Source: Pseudomonas deceptionensis
Lineage (GTDB): Bacteria > Pseudomonadota > Gammaproteobacteria > Pseudomonadales > Pseudomonadaceae
Direction: 5' to 3'
Assembly (NCBI RefSeq): GCF_900106095.1
Contig: NZ_FNUD01000002.1
Span: 2,191,501-2,255,500, forward strand
Length of the DNA: 64,000 nucleotides
Positions within the stretch are counted from its first letter, which is position 1. Each line of letters begins with the position of its first letter. Shown in pieces: positions 15,734-24,079 of this stretch. A model generated the notes under the pieces. It made no database searches and was not told where the DNA came from. It saw nothing but the letters and a program-made list of their open reading frames with translations. Made by a program: the position numbers and the translations under genes.

Positions 15734-16654
15734 TTAGATCCCCTGCGGGATCTCTTCGCCGCCCAGTGCTTCAAACAGCTGCGGCAAGAACTCGCCGAAG
15801 GTCAGCATCATCAGAGTGAAGCTGGCGTCCTGCTGGCCCAGATCGTCGTCACCGCCGTTCTGTTCTGCTTCGTCTTGCAGCAAGTCTTCAAATTTCAGGC
15901 GTTTGACCACCAGTTTGTCGTCCAGCACGAACGACAGTTTGTCCTGCCAGGCCAGTGACAGTTGAGTAACCACTTTGCCGGTGCTCAAGTGCAGCTGGAT
16001 TTCGTCGCTGGTCAGGTCCTGGCGTTTGCAGCGGATAATCCCGCCGTCTTCGTGGGTGTCGCGCAGCTCGCATTCGTCGAGGACGAAGAAGTTGTCGGCG
16101 GCTTTCTGGGTTTTGACCCACTCGGTCATGACCGCGCTTGGTGCAACTTTGACCGCCAGCGGGCGAACCGGCAGCGAGCCGATGACTTCGCGCAGGGTGG
16201 ACAGCAGGTCTTCGGCGCGTTTCGGGCTGGAAGCGTTGACCAGGATCAGGCCCTGTTTAGGCGCGATGGCGGCAAAGGTCGCCGAGCGGCGAATAAAGGC
16301 GCGTGGCAGGAAGGCCTGGATGATTTCATCCTTGAGCTGGTCGCGCTCCTTCTTATAGACCTTGCGCATCTGTTCGGCTTCGATCTCTTCGACCTTGTCC
16401 TTTAATGCATCGCGCACAACGCTGCCTGGCAGGATGCGTTCTTCTTTACGGGCGGCGATCAGCAGGAAGTCCTGGCTGACGTGAACCAGCGGCGCGTCTT
16501 CGCCTTTGCCGAACGGGGCAACGAAACCGTAGGTGGCTAATTCCTGGCTTGAACATGAGCGGGCCGGTTTGGTGGCCAGTGCAGTTTCCAGCACCTGCGC
16601 ATCAAAAGGCAGATCTTGGGTCAGGCGATAGATAAGCAGGTTTTTGAACCACAT
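15734..16654 (-). CDS. rdgC: Recombination-associated protein RdgC
   Basis: RdgC is a ring-shaped, non-specific DNA-binding protein that limits RecA activity and is associated with the nucleoid. The 306-residue product has the typical start [18 protein letters not shown] and the central [20 protein letters not shown] region, with normal length. ATG 16654 is chosen because it gives the family N-terminus; an extension to 16699 adds 15 unsupported residues. A GGAG lies upstream at some distance. Confidence 0.96.
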   Translation of the reverse strand: MWFKNLLIYRLTQDLPFDAQVLETALATKPARSCSSQELATYGFVAPFGKGEDAPLVHVSQDFLLIAARKEERILPGSVVRDALKDKVEEIEAEQMRKVYKKERDQLKDEIIQAFLPRAFIRRSATFAAIAPKQGLILVNASSPKRAEDLLSTLREVIGSLPVRPLAVKVAPSAVMTEWVKTQKAADNFFVLDECELRDTHEDGGIIRCKRQDLTSDEIQLHLSTGKVVTQLSLAWQDKLSFVLDDKLVVKRLKFEDLLQDEAEQNGGDDDLGQQDASFTLMMLTFGEFLPQLFEALGGEEIPQGI

Positions 16655-16763
16655 GGGGTGAATCACTCCTATATACAAAGAAGGCATTATTCGCTTCATG
16701 GCGGCTTAGGCCAACCCTGAGCTAAGCCTTTGTCATGCCTAGGAAAATTATTTTAAAAAGTGC

Positions 16764-16800
16764 TTGCCAGACTATAGGTCGCTACGTAGAATGCGCGCCA
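16764..16800 (+). promoter_or_regulatory. tRNA promoter for the Val/Asp pair
   Basis: TTGCCA (16764-16769), a 17-base spacer and TAGAAT (16787-16792) are followed by the GC-rich discriminator GCGCGCCA, as in stringently controlled stable-RNA promoters. The 14-base block TAGAATGCGCGCCA is repeated exactly at the Glu/Gly tRNA promoter (52637-52650). Confidence 0.8.
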
Positions 16801-16814
16801 CACCGAGAGTGAAA

Positions 16815-16890
16815 GGGTGATTAGCTCAGCTGGGAGAGCATCTGCCTTACAAGCAGAGGGTCGGCGGTTCGATCCCGTCATCACCCACCA
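16815..16890 (+). tRNA. tRNA-Val (anticodon TAC)
   Basis: A 76-base cloverleaf starting GGGTGATTAGCTCAGC, with anticodon TAC at 16848-16850 in loop CTTACAA, a GGTTCGATCC T-arm and encoded CCA. Identical in sequence to the copy at 17205. Confidence 0.98.
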
Positions 16891-16909
16891 TTCGCTCACA
16901 GTGTTACGC

Positions 16910-16986
16910 GCAGCGGTAGTTCAGTCGGTTAGAATACCGGCCTGTCACGCCGGGGGTCGCGGGTTCGAGTCCCGTCCGCTGCGCCA
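16910..16986 (+). tRNA. tRNA-Asp (anticodon GTC)
   Basis: A 77-base cloverleaf starting GCAGCGGTAGTTCAGTCGG, with anticodon GTC in the loop CTGTCAC, a GGTTCGAGTCC T-arm and encoded CCA. It lies 19 bases after tRNA-Val and is probably co-transcribed. Confidence 0.98.
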
Positions 16987-17204
16987 TTTTTTGTACCACA
17001 AGCCCATTGAACGCTTGTGGTTGGGGTAAAACAGCGTAGTGCTGGTTTTTCCCGAAAGGCTTCGGTTTGGCAGTTCGCTGCGAAATCAAAGAAGCAGGGC
17101 GTTGGAAACGGTTGTTTTTACGGGTTTTGAAAAAAACTTAAATAAAAACAACCACTTACACGAAAAGTGTGAGAGAATGCGCCCCGCAACGAGAGTGAAG
17201 TAAA

Positions 17205-17280
17205 GGGTGATTAGCTCAGCTGGGAGAGCATCTGCCTTACAAGCAGAGGGTCGGCGGTTCGATCCCGTCATCACCCACCA
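17205..17280 (+). tRNA. tRNA-Val (anticodon TAC), second copy
   Basis: Identical to the copy at 16815. It lies about 220 bases after the first tRNA-Asp. A GAGAATGCGCC block upstream (17173-17183) resembles the -10/discriminator of the first promoter but lacks a clear -35 box. Confidence 0.98.
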
Positions 17281-17299
17281 CTTACTTTCAATGTTACGC

Positions 17300-17376
17300 G
17301 CAGCGGTAGTTCAGTCGGTTAGAATACCGGCCTGTCACGCCGGGGGTCGCGGGTTCGAGTCCCGTCCGCTGCGCCA
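17300..17376 (+). tRNA. tRNA-Asp (anticodon GTC), second copy
   Basis: Identical to the copy at 16910, with encoded CCA, 19 bases after the second tRNA-Val. It is followed by a terminator at 17418. Confidence 0.98.
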
Positions 17377-17417
17377 TATTTTGAACACAAGCCCCTTGAA
17401 CGCTTGTGATCAGCAAG

Positions 17418-17442
17418 AAGCCTGCCTAGTGCAGGCTTTTTT
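17418..17442 (+). terminator. Terminator of the tRNA Val/Asp cluster
   Basis: AAGCCTGC, loop CTAGT, GCAGGCTT and a T-run (TTTTTT) 42 bases after the last tRNA-Asp. Confidence 0.9.
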
Positions 17443-17473
17443 GTGCGCGTGTGTTTTGTGGTTTATCAAAACT

Positions 17474-17581
17474 TGTAGCCGCTGCGGCAGGCTGCGATGG
17501 GTTACGTAGCGACCCGCTTCTGTTATTCAACAAAAAGCGAAGGTCCTGCGGCCCTTATCGCAGCCTGCGGCAGCGGCTACA
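17474..17581. repeat. REPIN-like pair, TGTAGCCGCTGC family
   Basis: A left arm TGTAGCCGCTGCGGCAGGCT (17474 onward) and its inverted copy (17557-17581) enclose about 58 bases. The same family recurs at 21708, 23979 and 35853, with a diverged copy at 34241. It lies between the tRNA terminator and the end of the TonB receptor gene. Confidence 0.85.
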
Positions 17582-17590
17582 GAGGTTCTC

Positions 17591-20029
17591 TTAGAAATCC
17601 CAGCGCGTTGTCACCATTACGTTGCGCGGATCACCGTAGTACGACGAGTTGTAGAAACCGATGTTGGTGTAATACGACTTGTCGAACGCGTTGTTGAGGT
17701 TGACGGTGGTCGAGAGGTTTTTCGAAATCTGGTACCGCGCCATCAGATCAACCAGCCAGTACGGGTCTTGTGAGAACTTTTCTTCGACGCCGCCTTTATT
17801 CCAGTTGGTCAGCATCTGCCAGCCGGTACCCTGCCATCGAACGCCGCCGCCCAAGGTCAGTTTGTCGAGTTCGCCAGTCAACTTGTAGCTGGTGTACAGA
17901 TTGATCTGGTCTTCAGGTTCCCAGGTCGAGACCTTTTTACCGGTCTGGTCGCGGATTACCTTGTGCGTATAGCCCGCTTGCAGCTGCCAGCCAGGCAGCA
18001 ATTCGCCCGAAATCTCTGCTTCGTAACCCTTGGTCTTGGCCTTGATGCCTTTGTAGGCATAGTCAATGTCCGGGTTGGTCGGGTTGCCGTTGTAGGCAGT
18101 ATCCGCTTCAGGGCGGTTGTCCTGATGCACTTCGAAGTACGCCAGGCTTGAATTCAGGCGCCCGTCAAAGAATTCGCCTTTGAGGCCCACCTCATAGTTG
18201 GTGCCTTCATCGGGTTCAAGCATCTTGTTGTCGCGATCGCGGTAGTACGACTGCGGCAGGAAAATCTCCGTATAGCTGGTGTAGGCAGAAATATTGTCGT
18301 TGAGGTCATAGATCACGGCGGCGTAAGGCAAGACCTTGCCCGTGTCTTTGGCGTGGCTGGTGCCGGTGAGGGTGTAATCGGCCACCCGGGTGCCCAGCAT
18401 TAGTGTCAGATCATCGGTCAGGCTGAAGCGCCCTGTCATGTAAGCACCGGTCTGGCGCGTGGTTTCATCGTTGTATGACGTGACGTTGCCCCAGTCCGGT
18501 TCAAGGCTGTCGCCGTCCCAGTTGTAGTAGTCGTAGGCGTTATTGACCATTTTGGCATTGGTGTAGTCCTTGCCGGTCCAGTGTGACTTGGACACAGAGC
18601 CGCCGATGACCAGTTCATGTTCGCGCCCCAGCAGGCTGAACGGGCCGGTGGCAAACAGGTCGCCGCTGTCGCTGACGTATTCGCCGGTGTACTTGCGTGC
18701 GAGCATTTTCGCCAGACCGGTGGTGGCGTTCGGGTCGAGCAGGGCGCCCAGCGGTGCGTTGTAGCCGTTGATCTGGTGGTTGTACTGGCCTTTAACGACC
18801 CAGCCATTGTCAAAGTTGTGTTCCAGGGTCGAGAACAGTGTTCGGGTGTATTGCTCCCAGCTGCTCCACTTGGCGCCATTGTTGAATGAGCGCGGGGTGC
18901 TGATCCGGTCGCCTGCGGAGTTGAACAGCGAGGCGCTGCCCGACCAGCTGGAACCTTTGGGGTTGTTGTCCTGATAGTCGGCACCGAGGGTCAGCAGGGT
19001 GTCGGGGCTCAGGTCCACCTCAAGAATGCCGTAGTAGACCTCACTGTCACGCTTGTAGTGGTCCATGAACGAGTGCTTGTCCTGATAGGCCGCCACGGCC
19101 CGGCCACGCACATTGCCGCTCTCGGTTAATGGTCCGCTGACATCAATCTCGGAGCGGTAGTTGTCCCATGAACCTGCGCCCACATCGATATGGGCCTTGA
19201 ATTCGTGAGTGGGTTTTTTGCGCACCATATTGATGGTGCCGCCCGGGCCGCCTGCGCCTGTGAGCAACCCTGTTGCGCCCTTGAGGATCTCGACCCGGTC
19301 GTAAATGGCCGTGTCGGTGAGGGTATGCCCGGCTGAGTATTGCGGGTCCTGCAGGATCGGGATGCCATCGTACTGAAAGTTCTTGATCGCAAACCCACGG
19401 GAGTAGTAGCTGGTGCGATCGCTGTCATAAGTGGCTACGGTGATGCCGGGGGTGTGGCGCATCACGTCATCGATCGAGTTGAGGCCAAAGTCGTCCATGG
19501 CCTGGCGTGTCACCACGGAAATGGACTGCGGTGTTTCGCGCGGTGTCAGCACCATGCGGGTAGCGGTTGCGATGGAGCCAGGGGTGTATGAGCCCGTGCC
19601 TTCGGTGATGGTTCCCAACTGGTTGGCGCTGACCTGTGTGGCCCCCAGTTCCATGGCGCCGCCTGCGGCAGGCAGTACATCGAGCATGTAGCCGTTGGCG
19701 CTTTTGACCGCGGTAAAACCGCTGCCGCGCAAGAGCATCTCGAAGCCCTCATGTTCACTGTAGGCGCCGTGCAGCCCGGGGGTGGTCAGCCCGTCAAGAT
19801 TGTTTGACTGGAACATGATCGCCACGCCGGCTTGTTGCGCAAAGCGATTCAATGCGCTGCTCAATGGGCCTGGGGGAATGTCATAGGATTGCACGGCTGC
19901 CGATTGCGCATGAGCGATCGAGGTGCAGAGCACGCCGGTCGCCGAGGCCGCAATCAGGTGAATCGCCAGGGCCAGAGGCGTGCAAGTGCGCGGGCCAAAG
20001 CGCCGGCGCAGGTTGGAGGAGGTCGACAT
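17591..20029 (-). CDS. TonB-dependent siderophore receptor with signalling domain
   Basis: An 812-residue FpvA/FecA-type outer membrane receptor. A signal peptide (to about residue 41, SIAHA) is followed by a secretin/TonB N-terminal (STN) signalling domain at about 48-115 (YDIPPGPLSSALNRFAQQAG), a plug domain (ETPQSISVVTRQAMDDF; YYSRGFAIKNFQYDGIP) and a 22-strand barrel ending in WDF. The STN domain lets a ligand-loaded receptor signal to FecR. It lies downstream of fecR and fecI on the same strand. The siderophore, perhaps a pyoverdine or xenosiderophore, cannot be told from sequence. An AAGGA lies ten bases before the ATG. Confidence 0.95.
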   Translation of the reverse strand: MSTSSNLRRRFGPRTCTPLALAIHLIAASATGVLCTSIAHAQSAAVQSYDIPPGPLSSALNRFAQQAGVAIMFQSNNLDGLTTPGLHGAYSEHEGFEMLLRGSGFTAVKSANGYMLDVLPAAGGAMELGATQVSANQLGTITEGTGSYTPGSIATATRMVLTPRETPQSISVVTRQAMDDFGLNSIDDVMRHTPGITVATYDSDRTSYYSRGFAIKNFQYDGIPILQDPQYSAGHTLTDTAIYDRVEILKGATGLLTGAGGPGGTINMVRKKPTHEFKAHIDVGAGSWDNYRSEIDVSGPLTESGNVRGRAVAAYQDKHSFMDHYKRDSEVYYGILEVDLSPDTLLTLGADYQDNNPKGSSWSGSASLFNSAGDRISTPRSFNNGAKWSSWEQYTRTLFSTLEHNFDNGWVVKGQYNHQINGYNAPLGALLDPNATTGLAKMLARKYTGEYVSDSGDLFATGPFSLLGREHELVIGGSVSKSHWTGKDYTNAKMVNNAYDYYNWDGDSLEPDWGNVTSYNDETTRQTGAYMTGRFSLTDDLTLMLGTRVADYTLTGTSHAKDTGKVLPYAAVIYDLNDNISAYTSYTEIFLPQSYYRDRDNKMLEPDEGTNYEVGLKGEFFDGRLNSSLAYFEVHQDNRPEADTAYNGNPTNPDIDYAYKGIKAKTKGYEAEISGELLPGWQLQAGYTHKVIRDQTGKKVSTWEPEDQINLYTSYKLTGELDKLTLGGGVRWQGTGWQMLTNWNKGGVEEKFSQDPYWLVDLMARYQISKNLSTTVNLNNAFDKSYYTNIGFYNSSYYGDPRNVMVTTRWDF

Positions 20030-20088
20030 GAAGAGCGCAGTCCTTTATGAGTCGTTGTATCTACCTTGACGGCTGGCTCGAATAAAGT

Positions 20089-20114
20089 GGAACTAATGCG
20101 AATAATTATTTTTT
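20089..20114. promoter_or_regulatory. AT-rich Fur-box-like site before the receptor gene
   Basis: The gap between fecR and the receptor contains AATGCGAATAATTATTTTTT, which resembles a Fur box and partly overlaps the fecR stop. It could allow iron-dependent receptor transcription separate from the fecIR transcript. The match is imperfect. Confidence 0.35.
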
Positions 20115-21092
20115 AGATTGTTGCAGCGGGCTGATCACAATCAGCCACGGGGTATAGGTTTTGATCTGCAGGGTCAGGGTTTCGGCGATCAGTTGCAGTG
20201 CCCTGTCGGTATCGTCCAGGGGCAACACGGCCGAGACCCGCAGGCTGGCCAGGGCGGTGCGATCAAACTGCAAATGGCCGCGTCGATGGCGGGAAATCTC
20301 ATCGAGTACCTGGGGCAGGGGCTGGTTTTCAACTACCAGTTGATGACGGCGCCAGGCCTCATCAATGCTGGCCGGGGAGACGGTGCCGCTGAGTTCGACC
20401 GCGTCACGGCGGATCAGTGCCTGGGAGCCGGCGCCCACTTCCACGGTCTGCTGTTCGTTCATGCTTTGCGCGGCAACCCGCGACTGCAACATGCTCAACA
20501 CCGTGGTGTCGCCCTGGCGTTTGACCACGAAGCGTGTACCCAGTGCGCGCATGCTGCCTTGAGCCGTCTGTACGAAAAACGGGCGAGTGCTGTCGTGGGC
20601 GACGTCGACCAGCACTTCACCCTGGAGCAATTCGATACGGCGCTCCTTGCTGTCGAAATGCACATTGACTGCGCTGGTGCCGCTGAGGGTAATGCTTGAG
20701 TTGTCGGCAAGGCGCCGGGTTTTCCAGTCAGTGGGGCCGGTGCTGATATCGGCCAGCCAGAGCTCGGGGTAATGGCTTTGCAGGAGCAGTGTGAGCGGCA
20801 AGGTCAGGCAGCCGACAATCAGCAGGGCGCGCACGTGGTGTTTGCGCGGGGGTGCAGCCTTGCGCCCGCGGAATGCGGCGTTGAGCGCTGCTTTTGCCGG
20901 GGCAGAGTGTTCGCGCAGGGACTGCAGGCGGCTGATGACATCTTGCATGCGCAGGGCTGAAGCGGCGTGCTGCGGGCTTTGTCGTTTCCAGCACTCGAAT
21001 TCCAGGCGCAGCCCTTCAGTGAAGCCTTCCTCATGCAGGCGAAGAATCCATTCGGCGGCTTGTTCATCTATTGTCTGGGGCTGCTCGGACAT
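20106..21092 (-). CDS. FecR-type anti-sigma/signal-transducing protein
   Basis: A 328-residue inner membrane protein. The cytoplasmic N-terminus (EQAAEWILRLHEEGFTEG, DUF4880-type) binds the sigma factor, and one membrane helix lies near residues 87-103 (LLIVGCLTLPLTLLL). The periplasmic FecR domain follows (TRRLADNSSITLSGTSAVNV; LQGEVLVDV), ending in an STN-like contact region for the receptor. It starts seven bases after the sigma factor stop, so the two are co-transcribed. FecR proteins may be inhibitory or needed for sigma activity; which applies here is not visible. Confidence 0.93.
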   Translation of the reverse strand: MSEQPQTIDEQAAEWILRLHEEGFTEGLRLEFECWKRQSPQHAASALRMQDVISRLQSLREHSAPAKAALNAAFRGRKAAPPRKHHVRALLIVGCLTLPLTLLLQSHYPELWLADISTGPTDWKTRRLADNSSITLSGTSAVNVHFDSKERRIELLQGEVLVDVAHDSTRPFFVQTAQGSMRALGTRFVVKRQGDTTVLSMLQSRVAAQSMNEQQTVEVGAGSQALIRRDAVELSGTVSPASIDEAWRRHQLVVENQPLPQVLDEISRHRRGHLQFDRTALASLRVSAVLPLDDTDRALQLIAETLTLQIKTYTPWLIVISPLQQSKK

Positions 21093-21099
21093 GGTTCTG

Positions 21100-21618
21100 T
21101 CAGGTGTCCAGGCTGTGGCTGCAATGCAGCAGTGCCTGAATCAGGTACTTGCGCACCGTGCGGTCAGACAGCTCCAGTTGCCTGGCGATTTCGCTCTGGG
21201 TCAGGCCGTCCAGGTAATACAACACAAAAGCCTGGCGCTGCTTGTCCCGCATGCCTTCAAGAATAAAGGCGATCTGTTCCAGGGCTTCCAGGGTGGTGAG
21301 GATTTGCTCGGGCGATTGAAAGCCTTCGAGTGCTTGCGCGGTGAGGGCAAGCTCTTGCAGGTAGGCGGTTTCAATCTTTTTGCGGCGTACCTGATCAATG
21401 ATCAGTCGGCGTGCAGTCGTGCTCAAAAAGGCCCGGGGTTCACGCAGAGTGGCCACGGATTCGCGGGCATTGAGGATTCGGGTGAAGGTGTCCTGTGCCA
21501 GATCGGCGGCATTCTGGGCGCATCCGAGCTTTCTGCGTAACCACCCGAACAGCCAGCCGTGATGCTCGCAGTACAGCTCGGTGATAGCTGTCTGATAGGA
21601 AGGTTCACCCGAAGACAT
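21100..21618 (-). CDS. FecI-type ECF sigma factor (iron starvation)
   Basis: A 172-residue ECF sigma factor. Region 2 spans about residues 12-78 (LYCEHHGWLFGWLRRKLG; AADLAQDTFTRILNAR), and region 4 about 110-165 with the helix-turn-helix LTQSEIARQLELSDRTVRKY. It should direct transcription of the downstream TonB receptor gene when FecR relays the signal. A Fur-box-like dyad lies 21-44 bases upstream of the start. Confidence 0.95.
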   Translation of the reverse strand: MSSGEPSYQTAITELYCEHHGWLFGWLRRKLGCAQNAADLAQDTFTRILNARESVATLREPRAFLSTTARRLIIDQVRRKKIETAYLQELALTAQALEGFQSPEQILTTLEALEQIAFILEGMRDKQRQAFVLYYLDGLTQSEIARQLELSDRTVRKYLIQALLHCSHSLDT

Positions 21619-21638
21619 AGGACTTTGCCTAAATGTTA

Positions 21639-21662
21639 TTGAGAATAATTACCAATTCTCAA
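21639..21662 (-). promoter_or_regulatory. Probable Fur box upstream of the fecI-type gene
   Basis: TTGAGAAT and ATTCTCAA form an 8-base inverted repeat around AATTACCA. This resembles GAGAATnATTATTCTC-type Fur sites and lies 21 bases before the sigma factor start. Fur control of FecI-type genes is standard. The match to the 19-base Fur consensus is only moderate. Confidence 0.65.
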
Positions 21663-21707
21663 CGAAAGTCCGGGGTAAACGCAAGTTGGACGATGGTTGC
21701 TGACATC

Positions 21708-21742
21708 TGTAGCCGCTGCCGCAGCCTGCGGCAAAGGCTACA
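21708..21742. repeat. Single REP element, TGTAGCCGCTGC family
   Basis: TGTAGCCGCTGCCGCAG and CTGCGGCAAAGGCTACA form a self-contained hairpin with a two-base internal mismatch. It lies between the fecI-type promoter and cysH. Confidence 0.8.
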
Positions 21743-21768
21743 AATCGTGTGCAAGGTTGGTGCGGATA

Positions 21769-22503
21769 TCAGCTCTTGGCAATCAGATTGCCGGCATGCA
21801 GGCCGCATTCTTTCTGAGTAGCTTCTTCCCACCACCAGCGGCCTTCGCGCTCGTGCTGGTTGGGCAGTACCGGGCGGGTGCAGGGCTCGCAGCCGATGCT
21901 GATAAAACCGCGCTCATGCAGGCTGTTGTAAGGCAGCTCCAGCATGCGGATATAGCCCCAGACTTCTTCGCTGGTCATTTGTGCCAGCGGGTTGAATTTG
22001 TACAGTGGGCGCTCGGGCGTCGAGAACGCGCCGTCGATTTCCAGTGCGGCCACCTGGCTGCGGGTGCCGGGGCTCTGGTCGCGGCGCTGGCCGGTGGCCC
22101 AAGCTTTGACGGTCGACAATTTGCGGCGCAGCGGCTCGATCTTGCGCACGCCGCAGCATTCGCCATGGCCGTCTTTGTAGAAACTGAACAGGCCTTTTTC
22201 TTTGACGAACGGTTCCAGCTTGCTTTGGTCCGGGGAGATCAGCTCGATCTGGATCTTGTAGTGCTCGCGCACTTGTTCGATGAACCGATAGGTCTCAGGG
22301 TGCAGGCGGCCGGTGTCGAGGCTGAAAACCTTGACGTTCTTGTTGAGCTTCCAGGCCATGTCTACCAGCACCACGTCTTCGGCGCCGCTGAAAGAGATCC
22401 AGAGTTCGTCGCCAAAGTGTTCAAAGGCGAGTTTGAGAATGTCTTGCGGGGACTTGCTGGCGTATGTCGCGGCGAGTTCAGCGACGTCAAACGGATGGCT
22501 CAT
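21769..22503 (-). CDS. cysH: Adenylylsulfate (APS) reductase
   Basis: CysH reduces activated sulfate to sulfite in assimilatory sulfur metabolism, using thioredoxin. The 244-residue protein has the nucleotide-binding [12 protein letters not shown] segment (about 38-49), the cysteine pairs C116-C117 (ECCGVRK) and C205/C208 (GCEPCTR) that hold a [4Fe-4S] cluster, and the catalytic cysteine C233 in KECGLH. The four cluster cysteines indicate an APS rather than PAPS reductase, as in other pseudomonads. Confidence 0.95.
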   Translation of the reverse strand: MSHPFDVAELAATYASKSPQDILKLAFEHFGDELWISFSGAEDVVLVDMAWKLNKNVKVFSLDTGRLHPETYRFIEQVREHYKIQIELISPDQSKLEPFVKEKGLFSFYKDGHGECCGVRKIEPLRRKLSTVKAWATGQRRDQSPGTRSQVAALEIDGAFSTPERPLYKFNPLAQMTSEEVWGYIRMLELPYNSLHERGFISIGCEPCTRPVLPNQHEREGRWWWEEATQKECGLHAGNLIAKS

Positions 22504-22571
22504 CAGGCGGCTTCCTACAGTGAATGGCGCTGGGCGCTCTCTAGTAACGCGATCTTAGCAAAAAGCGCGAG

Positions 22572-23915
22572 CTACAGGGTTTGCAGCGTATCGAGCAGCA
22601 CCTTCACTTTGGTGATCGATTCCTGGTATTCGTCCTGCCAGTCAGAGTCGGCCACAATGCCGCCGCCGCCCCAGCAACTGACGCGCCCGTCCTTAATCAG
22701 CAGACTGCGAATCGCAATGGAACTGTCCATTTCGCCGCGTACATCGAGGTACAGCAAGGATCCGCAGTAGATGCTGCGGCGCGTGGGTTCCAGTTCATCG
22801 ATGATCTGCATCGCACGGATTTTCGGGGCCCCGGTAATCGAGCCGCCGGGGAAGCTGTCGCCGATCAGATCCAGTGCATCTTTACCGTCGGCCAGTTCGC
22901 CGATCACGCTGCTCACCAGGTGGTGGACGTTGGGGTAGCTTTCGAGGGTGAACAGCTGCGGCACGCTGACCGATCCGGTACGGCAGGTGCGCCCCAGGTC
23001 GTTACGCAGCAAGTCGACAATCATCAGGTTTTCTGCACGATCCTTGGGGCTGGCCAGCAGTTCGGCGGCGTTCGCTGCATCTTCGGCGCTGTCTCTGCCC
23101 CGAGGGCGGGTGCCTTTGATCGGCCGGGTTTCCACCTGGTTCTGGCTGACCCGCACAAAGCGCTCCGGTGACAGGCTCAAAATCGCGTCGTCATCCGCCA
23201 GGCTCATAAAGCCTGAAAACGGTGTCGGGCAGGCTGCCCGTAACGCGCAATACGCTGTCCACGCATCGCCCTCGCACTGGGCGCTGAAACGCTGGGTGTA
23301 ATTGACCTGGTAGCAGTCGCCCGCCTGGATATAGCGATGGATCTGGGCCAGAGCCTGCTCGTACCGGGCGGCGCTGATGTCCGGCTGCATCGGCTGTTTG
23401 AGCGAAAAAGCTTCGCTGTGCAACAGTGCGGGCTGAGTGAACAACTGGATCAGGTGCTCACGCTCCAGGGGCTCGCAGCGTGGGTGAAACACCAATTGGC
23501 TGGTGGCCGCCTGATGGTCGCTGATCAGGGCCCAGGCATACAGGCCCAGTCGCGCATCTGGCAGGTGCAGGTCATCAAGGGCGTGGGCGGGCAGCTGTTC
23601 GAGCTGTCGGCCAAAGTCATAGCTCAAGTAGCCGATCAACCCGCCGGCAAAGGGCAGGTCGTAACCGTCCGGGAGCGTGGCATTGCCCAGTTGTTTGAGG
23701 TTGTCACGCAGGCGCTGCAAAAAATCGCGGCCCGATTCGCCGGGCTGCAGGGTCAGTTCTGCCAGCGGCCGGGCACTCATCAGGTCATAGCGTCCGCGGT
23801 CTGCGGTGGGGCGGCCACTGTCCAGCAACACGGCGCCGGGCGCATGGCGAATGGCTGCAAAATAGTCGGCAGGGTTGGCGATGTAGGGCAGCGGGTGTAC
23901 AGAACAGGTCAACAT
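22572..23915 (-). CDS. pabB: Aminodeoxychorismate synthase component I
   Basis: PabB aminates chorismate to 4-amino-4-deoxychorismate for folate synthesis, using ammonia from PabA. The 447-residue chorismate-binding protein shows the conserved PIKGTRPRGRD, ENLMIVDLLRNDLGR, FTLESYPNVHHLVSSV and FPGGSITGAPKIRAM motifs. The start MLTCSVHPLPY at 23915 is preferred because it fits homologues; an in-frame ATG six codons upstream at 23933 is also possible. Neither has a clear ribosome-binding site. Confidence 0.93.
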   Translation of the reverse strand: MLTCSVHPLPYIANPADYFAAIRHAPGAVLLDSGRPTADRGRYDLMSARPLAELTLQPGESGRDFLQRLRDNLKQLGNATLPDGYDLPFAGGLIGYLSYDFGRQLEQLPAHALDDLHLPDARLGLYAWALISDHQAATSQLVFHPRCEPLEREHLIQLFTQPALLHSEAFSLKQPMQPDISAARYEQALAQIHRYIQAGDCYQVNYTQRFSAQCEGDAWTAYCALRAACPTPFSGFMSLADDDAILSLSPERFVRVSQNQVETRPIKGTRPRGRDSAEDAANAAELLASPKDRAENLMIVDLLRNDLGRTCRTGSVSVPQLFTLESYPNVHHLVSSVIGELADGKDALDLIGDSFPGGSITGAPKIRAMQIIDELEPTRRSIYCGSLLYLDVRGEMDSSIAIRSLLIKDGRVSCWGGGGIVADSDWQDEYQESITKVKVLLDTLQTL

Positions 23916-23978
23916 GCGAAGCAAATCAGCCATCGGAGCGGGGTGCAGATTGTAGTCCTGTGTAGGACGGTAAATCTA

Positions 23979-24077
23979 TGTAGCCGCTGCCGCAGGCTGC
24001 GATCGAGTCCTAAGGGCTCGCGCTTTTGAAAAGCGAAGCCCCTTAGGGACTTATCGCAGCCTGCGGCAGCGGCTACA
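23979..24077. repeat. REPIN-like pair, TGTAGCCGCTGC family
   Basis: TGTAGCCGCTGCCGCAGGCT and its inverted copy form the ends. An inner inverted repeat (CCTAAGGG/CCCTTAGG and CGCTTTT/AAAAGCG) fills most of the loop, so the whole 99-base unit can fold into one hairpin. It ends two bases before the stop codon of the ATP-grasp gene. Confidence 0.88.
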
Positions 24078-24079
24078 GG

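Noticed and set aside
17591..21618. A horizontally acquired island
   Set aside because: Although flanked by tRNA genes and REP elements, the set shows the same GC-rich codon style as its neighbours, and no integrase or attachment repeat is visible.
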